DNA of 17,139 nt from an uncultured Fimbriimonadales bacterium (GTDB lineage Bacteria > Armatimonadota > Fimbriimonadia > Fimbriimonadales > GBS-DC): contig CALGZO010000042.1 in assembly GCA_937934465.1 (NCBI GenBank), positions 1-17,139 of the forward strand. The letters run 5' to 3'. The notes beneath the pieces were generated by a model. The model saw nothing but the letters and a program-made list of their open reading frames with translations, did not search any database and was not told the DNA's origin. Of the stretch, positions 13,741 to 17,139 are shown in pieces (within the stretch, counting starts at the first letter, position 1; the number at the start of each line of letters is the position of its first letter). Position numbers and translations under genes: made by a program.

Positions 13741-14823
13741 ATGGAATGGTTCAACGACCAGCCCTTGCGCCCGCGCCCGCACATCGCCGTGCTGTTCTAC
13801 GACGCGCTGGGCGACTTCGTGATTATCACGCCCCTGCTGCGCGGCTTGAAGGAGAAGTACCCCGACTGCACTTTGGACTACTTCAGCGGCGAGCGCACGC
13901 GCGAGTTGGAAGAGGCGCTGCCCTATATCGACGCGCGATTCTCGGTGTTCGGCAACCCGCACGCGCTTGCGCAACTGCCAGAGTTCCTCGCCCAGCGACG
14001 CGCTGTCGCAGGCGACTACGACTTGGTCATCAACTGCGACTTCCACCCCACGATGGCGTTCGTGGCGCATATGCTCCAACCGCGCTATGTGGTGGGCAAA
14101 TGTTTCGGCGCAGACCTGCGCGAGGAAGTGCCCAAACCGCCCGATAAGCTGCACCAACTCCACGACGAGTTCTGGAGCGCGCCCGACCTGAAGCAACGCT
14201 ACGCCGACATCCTGAGCAGCACCTACATCGGCGAAATCTGGTGCCGATTAGCGTTCGTGCAGACCGACTACTATCGCACAGAAGTACCCACACAGCCCCC
14301 AGAACGCGACATCCCAGAGGTGCTTATCTCGACAGGCGGGCGACGCCGCGCGAAACTCTGGAGCAAGGAGTATTGGAAGCAGGTGATCGACTGGTGCGAC
14401 GCGAACGGCTATCAGGTGGGGCTGATTGGCGACAAGCCGTACCGCCAAAGCGCGGTGTACCACACAGGCGACGCAGAATCGTGGCTGCTGGAACACACGG
14501 CGCTAATCGACCTGCGCGGGTTGTTCCGCTTGCCGCAGGTTGCGGGCGCACTGGCGCAGGCGCGGGCATGCGTGTCGGTCGATAACGGCGTCATGCATAT
14601 CGCCTACAGCGTGCGCACGCCCACCATCGCGCTGTTCGGGGCAAGTCCGTGGATGGTGTGGACGCCCCCCGTGCCCCACTTACACCTAATCTTGCCCGAA
14701 GAACCCTGCAGCAAGTGCTACGAGAACCGATTCCGCAACGCCGACTGCCTGCTGGAGCGTCATCAGTGTATGCTCAGCGTGCGCCCCGAACGGGTGATTG
14801 ACCGATTAGCGGCGATTCTGTAG
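13741..14823 (+). CDS. Glycosyltransferase family 9 (heptosyltransferase-like)
   Basis: A 360-residue GT-B enzyme of the ADP-heptose:LPS heptosyltransferase family. The N-terminus IAVLFYDALGDFVIITPLLRGLKEKYP is the standard GT9 opening. The donor-site motif VSVDNGVMHIAYSVRTPTIALFG begins at residue 278, with H286 conserved. Near the C-terminus are four cysteines (C323, C326, C336, C343) followed by MLSVRPERV, a Cys pattern I recognise from several GT9 proteins. It probably adds a sugar to a cell-envelope glycolipid on the cytoplasmic face of the inner membrane; donor and acceptor are unknown. It is divergent from the ABC-2 permease, and the pair may serve one surface glycan. The stop codon overlaps a GC-rich stem-loop. 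Confidence 0.9.
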   Translation: MEWFNDQPLRPRPHIAVLFYDALGDFVIITPLLRGLKEKYPDCTLDYFSGERTRELEEALPYIDARFSVFGNPHALAQLPEFLAQRRAVAGDYDLVINCDFHPTMAFVAHMLQPRYVVGKCFGADLREEVPKPPDKLHQLHDEFWSAPDLKQRYADILSSTYIGEIWCRLAFVQTDYYRTEVPTQPPERDIPEVLISTGGRRRAKLWSKEYWKQVIDWCDANGYQVGLIGDKPYRQSAVYHTGDAESWLLEHTALIDLRGLFRLPQVAGALAQARACVSVDNGVMHIAYSVRTPTIALFGASPWMVWTPPVPHLHLILPEEPCSKCYENRFRNADCLLERHQCMLSVRPERVIDRLAAIL

Positions 14824-14879
14824 GGCGGGCGGCGGCGCAGGAGAGAAGACGCTCCGCTCTGTAGCCGCCGGTACTGCCC
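14823..14879. other. GC-rich stem-loop directly after the GT9 stop codon
   Basis: GGCGGC (14831-14836) pairs exactly with GCCGCC (14864-14869). An outer GGGC (14823-14826) can pair with GCCC (14876-14879), and an inner AGAG/CTCT can form within the loop. No T run follows on either strand, so it is not a standard intrinsic terminator. It may still stop or stabilise the GT9 mRNA, or be part of a degraded repeat. Confidence 0.35.
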
Positions 14880-15036
14880 GACGAGGGACACCCTGCCTCA
14901 TCGCGGAAGCAGGGCGCCGAAAGGAGGCACGCGCGCGTAGAAGCACTGACGCTGGCGTGTCGATACAGGAAACCCGACGGGCGAATATCGGTTAACACGC
15001 AACTCAAGCAACGACGACAGTAACGATGCATGTGCG

Positions 15037-15073
15037 AAAAAAAAAGCGCTCCGCTCGGTCCTCACGGGAGCGC
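15037..15073 (-). terminator. Rho-independent terminator for the dockerin hydrolase gene
   Basis: On the minus strand GCGCTCC (complement of 15073-15067) pairs with GGAGCGC (complement of 15052-15046) around a 14-base loop. The stem is followed at once by nine T (complement of the A run 15037-15045). It lies about 200 bases past the hydrolase stop, so the predicted mRNA has a long 3' untranslated part that includes the TTGTC repeats. Confidence 0.75.
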
Positions 15074-15182
15074 ACTTCAAGAGAGGCTTAACTGTGTTTG
15101 GAAGGAAGGTACTCTCACCTATACAAACCCTGCACTGAGGGGATGGTTAATTCGGAAGTGTCGCCCGCATCGTCTAACTCTC

Positions 15183-15248
15183 TTGTCAGGCAGCGCTTGT
15201 TTGTCCTGCCGGGCGCGTTGTTTGTCATGCCAGTCATCTTGTCATGCC
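15183..15248 (+). repeat. Four short direct repeats of the form TTGTC(A/C)(T/G)GC
   Basis: TTGTCAGGC (15183), TTGTCCTGCC (15201), TTGTCATGCC (15222) and TTGTCATGCC (15239) occur in the same direction at start spacings of 18, 21 and 17 bases. The last is also the first third of the 30-base dispersed repeat at 15239-15268. The spacing is too irregular and the units too short for a CRISPR array. Confidence 0.55.
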
Positions 15249-15268
15249 GAGCGGAGCGAGGCATCTCA
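15239..15268 (+). repeat. Dispersed 30-base repeat, left copy (inverted relative to 16862-16891)
   Basis: This unit matches the reverse complement of 16862-16891 at 27 of 30 positions, with a 17-base exact core at 15245-15261. ATGCC (15244-15248) and GGCAT (15260-15264) can form a small hairpin. The core resembles a short palindromic sequence I recall from intergenic regions of many bacterial genomes; that is from memory only. Confidence 0.6.
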
Positions 15269-15274
15269 CAGCAA

Positions 15275-16804
15275 TCATCGACACGCGCCGAACATAAACA
15301 GCACGATGAGCAAGTCACTGTCGTTCACTTGCCCGTCGCCGTTGGCGTCGCCTGCGCCGCCCGCGTTGCCGAAGTTGAACAGCACCACCAGCAAGTCGGC
15401 GTCATTCACGCAGCCATCGCCGTTCACATCGCCCTGGAGACCCGGCGGGTTGGGCATCGGGCGGATGCGGGGGCGAAAGTTCGGCGGCAGGCTGGGAACG
15501 CTGGTCAGCCAGAACTCTGGGGCGACGATAGAGCTGCGCAGACGAAACTCGCTGAAGTAAACTGTATTGCTCGGATTGAAATTGCCCCACGGCAGCCCTG
15601 TCGCGAGCTTGTACCACAAGTTACCGTTCCGATCGGTCATACGCTGCCCACCGTAGAGCCATGAACCGTCGTTGGAATAGTACACATGCACTTCCACTAC
15701 CTGATAGGTGGTCGCCAACTCACCCCCGAGCGCAGCCTGTCCCCAAAACTCTTGCATCACCGCTGTGGGAATGGGAGGCACATTCGGGTAGTTGCTATCG
15801 CCGCGCAGCCAATAACCAATCCAGAACCGCGTGGCGGCGTCGATGCGCGCGTTGGCGAAGCTGCTGTTATTGTAGGTCTCATACGGCGCGGGCAAGTTCA
15901 GCGTGAATAACCCGTGATCCCAGTTCTGGATAATCACGATGCGGTGCAGGTGGCGGTTCGGGAAGGCGTTGAAGGTATCGATGGTGCTGTCGATGGGGAA
16001 GAACTCGTCTTGCGCGCCGTTGATGAGCATCACCGCGCCGTTCTGACGACTGGCTTGGTTGATGGGGTCGACGGTGTTGCACAGCGTTTGGAACTGGGGT
16101 GAGCCGCGCCATAGCCCGCTGGCGTGCAGCAGGTGATTAATCCATCCACCGTTCTCGGCGGCTTTGCGCAGTCCCCCCGTGCCGCTGACAGCAATTGCAC
16201 AACGCAGGCGATTATCGAACCCGTTCACATTGAGCGTCGCCATCGAGCCTGCACTGTAGCCCGACATGCCGATGCGGTTCGGGTCGGTCCACTGCAGGGC
16301 GCGCAAGACAGTGATTGCGCGGCTGCCTGCCACCGCGTGGCTCCAGAACCACGAGCCGCGCGCGTCGGGAACTGTGTCGAACAGCAGTCCCAAGTGGAAC
16401 GGTCGCCCACCCGACTGCCCGCAGCCGGGTCCGCTGTAGTAGAGCGCGGCGACGCCATGCTGCGCGGCGAAACGCGCCGCCGCGCCCGCATCCGCCTGAC
16501 CGCCCAAACCGTGCGCCAGCACCACCGCTCCGCCATAGCCCAACGAAGCAGGCTTGACATAGTAGCCGTGTATCGGTATCGTCTGCATCTGCCCGTTCAC
16601 GAACTCCCACGAGTTGTAGCGAATCTCCCACAGCTGCACCTGCGTCGCGCCGACCCAGTCCGTCCAACTGCGAATCACCTGCAGGTTCAGCGTGCTGGTA
16701 TCGTTAAGCATGCTCTGCGGCGGCCAGAGCCACTGTGCGTGTGCGCCGCTTACGCCCAGCGCGAGCATCAATAATCCATGACAAATCACTCTCCACATAC
16801 CCAT
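15275..16804 (-). CDS. Secreted alpha/beta-hydrolase with C-terminal dockerin domain
   Basis: A 509-residue protein with a Sec signal peptide (about 1-23, cleavage after GAHA). The alpha/beta-hydrolase domain covers about 75-335. Its features are the oxyanion segment AVVLAHGLGG (93-102), nucleophile elbow GYSAG with S184, probable acid D266 (INGAQDEFFP) and probable histidine H297 (NWDHGLF). A region of about 345-440 looks like a beta-rich accessory domain. A Pro-rich linker leads to a dockerin (458-509) with two calcium-binding repeats, GDVNGDGCVNDADLL and GDANGDGQVNDSDLL. The hydrolase resembles acetyl-xylan esterase or dienelactone hydrolase-type enzymes; the substrate is unknown. Dockerins bind cohesins, but none is visible nearby. 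ATG 16798 is an alternative start; neither has a good ribosome-binding site. Confidence 0.9.
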   Translation of the reverse strand: MGMWRVICHGLLMLALGVSGAHAQWLWPPQSMLNDTSTLNLQVIRSWTDWVGATQVQLWEIRYNSWEFVNGQMQTIPIHGYYVKPASLGYGGAVVLAHGLGGQADAGAAARFAAQHGVAALYYSGPGCGQSGGRPFHLGLLFDTVPDARGSWFWSHAVAGSRAITVLRALQWTDPNRIGMSGYSAGSMATLNVNGFDNRLRCAIAVSGTGGLRKAAENGGWINHLLHASGLWRGSPQFQTLCNTVDPINQASRQNGAVMLINGAQDEFFPIDSTIDTFNAFPNRHLHRIVIIQNWDHGLFTLNLPAPYETYNNSSFANARIDAATRFWIGYWLRGDSNYPNVPPIPTAVMQEFWGQAALGGELATTYQVVEVHVYYSNDGSWLYGGQRMTDRNGNLWYKLATGLPWGNFNPSNTVYFSEFRLRSSIVAPEFWLTSVPSLPPNFRPRIRPMPNPPGLQGDVNGDGCVNDADLLVVLFNFGNAGGAGDANGDGQVNDSDLLIVLFMFGACR

Positions 16805-16916
16805 TAAAAACCGCTTCCCCTCGAACGCTTAACGCTATTAGCCCCTGCTCTGCGCGGCGCCTGAGGTTCCTCGCTCCGCTCGGCACGACAAACAGGGCGG
16901 CGCGCAAGGAAAATGG
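16805..16916. other. Intergenic region upstream of the dockerin hydrolase
   Basis: About 110 bases between the membrane-protein fragment and the hydrolase, both on the minus strand. It contains the right copy of the 30-base repeat. I see no confident promoter: the GGTANNNT octamer of the plus-strand genes is absent, though A/T-rich stretches near 16805-16811 and 16831-16841 could hold a weak -10. Confidence 0.4.
16862..16891 (-). repeat. Dispersed 30-base repeat, right copy (inverted relative to 15239-15268)
   Basis: Reverse-complement partner of the left copy, with three differences. In the possible hairpin the outer A-T pair of the left copy becomes G-C here (compensatory), while one inner pair is lost. 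It lies about 60 bases upstream of the hydrolase start. Confidence 0.6.
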
Positions 16917-17139
16917 TCATGCTGAAGGCTTAGTAGTAGGCTCCTCCGCCTCACCCAGCGGCGGTTCAGGGGCAAACAGCAGCACACATCCGTAGAACCC
17001 TATCGCCGCCCACGCAGGCACGCTCACGCCACGCAACGCAGGAACCCAATCCCCACTGAAAGTCAGCGCAACCCACTTCTGCCACGCGCATAGACCCTCC
17101 ACTAACCCTACTCCCACACCCTGCGAGAGCCAAAACCAG
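16917..17139 (-). CDS. C-terminal fragment of a membrane protein, possibly ComEC/Rec2-like (5' end outside window)
   Basis: The minus-strand frame is open from the window edge to TGA at 16919-16917, giving 73 residues plus the stop. It runs WFWLSQGVGVGLVEGLCAW, then a segment with SGDWVPALRGVSVPAW, a membrane helix (AAIGFYGCVLLF) and an acidic tail (APEPPLGEAEEPTTKPSA). The layout, with an amphipathic W-rich helix, a small loop, PxW and a final helix, resembles the last membrane part of ComEC DNA-uptake channels. It is too short to be sure. The GTG at 17117 is probably an internal codon, not the start. The last codons overlap a GTCATGCTGA sequence related to the dispersed repeat. Confidence 0.55.
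   Translation of the reverse strand, partial: WFWLSQGVGVGLVEGLCAWQKWVALTFSGDWVPALRGVSVPAWAAIGFYGCVLLFAPEPPLGEAEEPTTKPSA

Larger units (their letters stand above)
14824..15274. other. Non-coding region of about 450 bases with stem-loops and repeats
   Basis: This is the only long gap in the window. Small open frames on both strands look like chance frames, without ribosome-binding sites or recognisable motifs. The first part (14824-15036) holds the stem-loop after GT9 and another at CCCTGC 14891-14896 / GCAGGG 14909-14914. A minus-strand terminator lies at 15037-15073. The last part (15183-15268) holds short TTGTC-type repeats. I see no tRNA, and no match by eye to SRP RNA, tmRNA, RNase P RNA or a common riboswitch. 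Confidence 0.6.

Noticed and set aside
13707..13784. Longer form of the ABC-2 permease starting at ATG 13784
   Set aside because: The extra residues are atypical for the family and lie opposite the start of GT9; GTG 13706 gives a standard N-terminus.
14823..14879. Stem-loop after GT9 as an intrinsic terminator
   Set aside because: No T run follows the stem on the plus strand; recorded only as a stem-loop.
14880..14960. Possible SRP RNA or riboswitch because of a GGAAGCAGGG-like piece
   Set aside because: The conserved SRP loop sequence and its pairing are not present, and I could not fit a known riboswitch core; left as unexplained structured sequence.
14774..15031. Small minus-strand frame in the long intergenic region, and another at 14898-15080
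   Set aside because: No ribosome-binding site, no motif, and they run through stem-loops and into the terminator; likely chance frames.
15183..15248. Short direct repeats as a CRISPR array
   Set aside because: Units of about 10 bases with irregular spacers of 7-12 bases do not fit CRISPR, and no cas gene is near.
15030..15560. 176-residue plus-strand frame overlapping the dockerin region, and a second at 15098-15664
   Set aside because: More than half is antisense to the dockerin hydrolase and the rest runs through the repeats and terminator; no start signal.
15239..16891. The inverted repeats as ends of an insertion sequence
   Set aside because: The gene between is a hydrolase, there is no transposase, and I see no target-site duplication outside the repeats.

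Overview
This is a GC-rich bacterial chromosomal window packed with genes, with gaps of a few to about 110 bases everywhere except one stretch of about 450 bases near the right end. No rRNA, tRNA, CRISPR array, transposase or phage gene is visible. RecX, RNase Y, FolK and DprA fix it as bacterial. The lipoprotein, heptosyltransferase-family enzyme and MacB-type permease fit a diderm. The dockerin-ended secreted hydrolase, with its short DxNxDGxxNxxDLL repeats, resembles proteins I associate with Armatimonadota (Fimbriimonadia-like). That placement is from memory and tentative.

Layout. 1-930: C-terminal half of a MacB/FtsX-type ABC permease. 938-1945 (minus): beta-propeller phytase. 1986-4430: membrane GT39/PMT-like glycosyltransferase, then a glutamate/aspartate-type sodium symporter. 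4460-6566: alpha/beta-hydrolase lipoprotein overlapping an acyltransferase-3 membrane protein. 6627-8370: folK overlapping a type II secretion/type IV pilus inner-membrane protein (GspF/PilC). 8386-8841: CAP-domain protein. 8927-11010: recX and rny. 11050-11754: UPF0173 metallo-hydrolase. 12843-11758 and 13706-12840 (minus): an ABC-2 polysaccharide-export-type permease followed by dprA with an ATGA overlap. 13741-14823: GT9 glycosyltransferase, divergent from the permease. 14824-15274: non-coding, with stem-loops, short repeats and a minus-strand terminator. 15275-16804 (minus): secreted alpha/beta-hydrolase with a C-terminal dockerin. 16917-17139 (minus): C-terminal fragment of a membrane protein, possibly ComEC-like.

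How the genes fit together. Several genes concern the cell surface: GT39-like enzyme, acyltransferase, ABC-2 permease, GT9, CAP protein and dockerin hydrolase. Others concern nucleic acids: recX, rny and dprA, with the PilC-like protein and the possible ComEC piece hinting at natural transformation. They are not one continuous pathway operon; the order looks like ordinary core-genome mixing.

The clearest pattern beyond gene content is regulatory. Every plus-strand transcription unit that starts in the window is preceded by an octamer of the form GGTA(T/C)(A/C)(A/C/G)T. In four units it lies only 7-9 bases before the ATG with no Shine-Dalgarno sequence, which suggests leaderless mRNAs. Genes inside units lack the motif and instead use overlaps or GGAGG sites. 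I found no convincing new multi-gene defence or mobile system.
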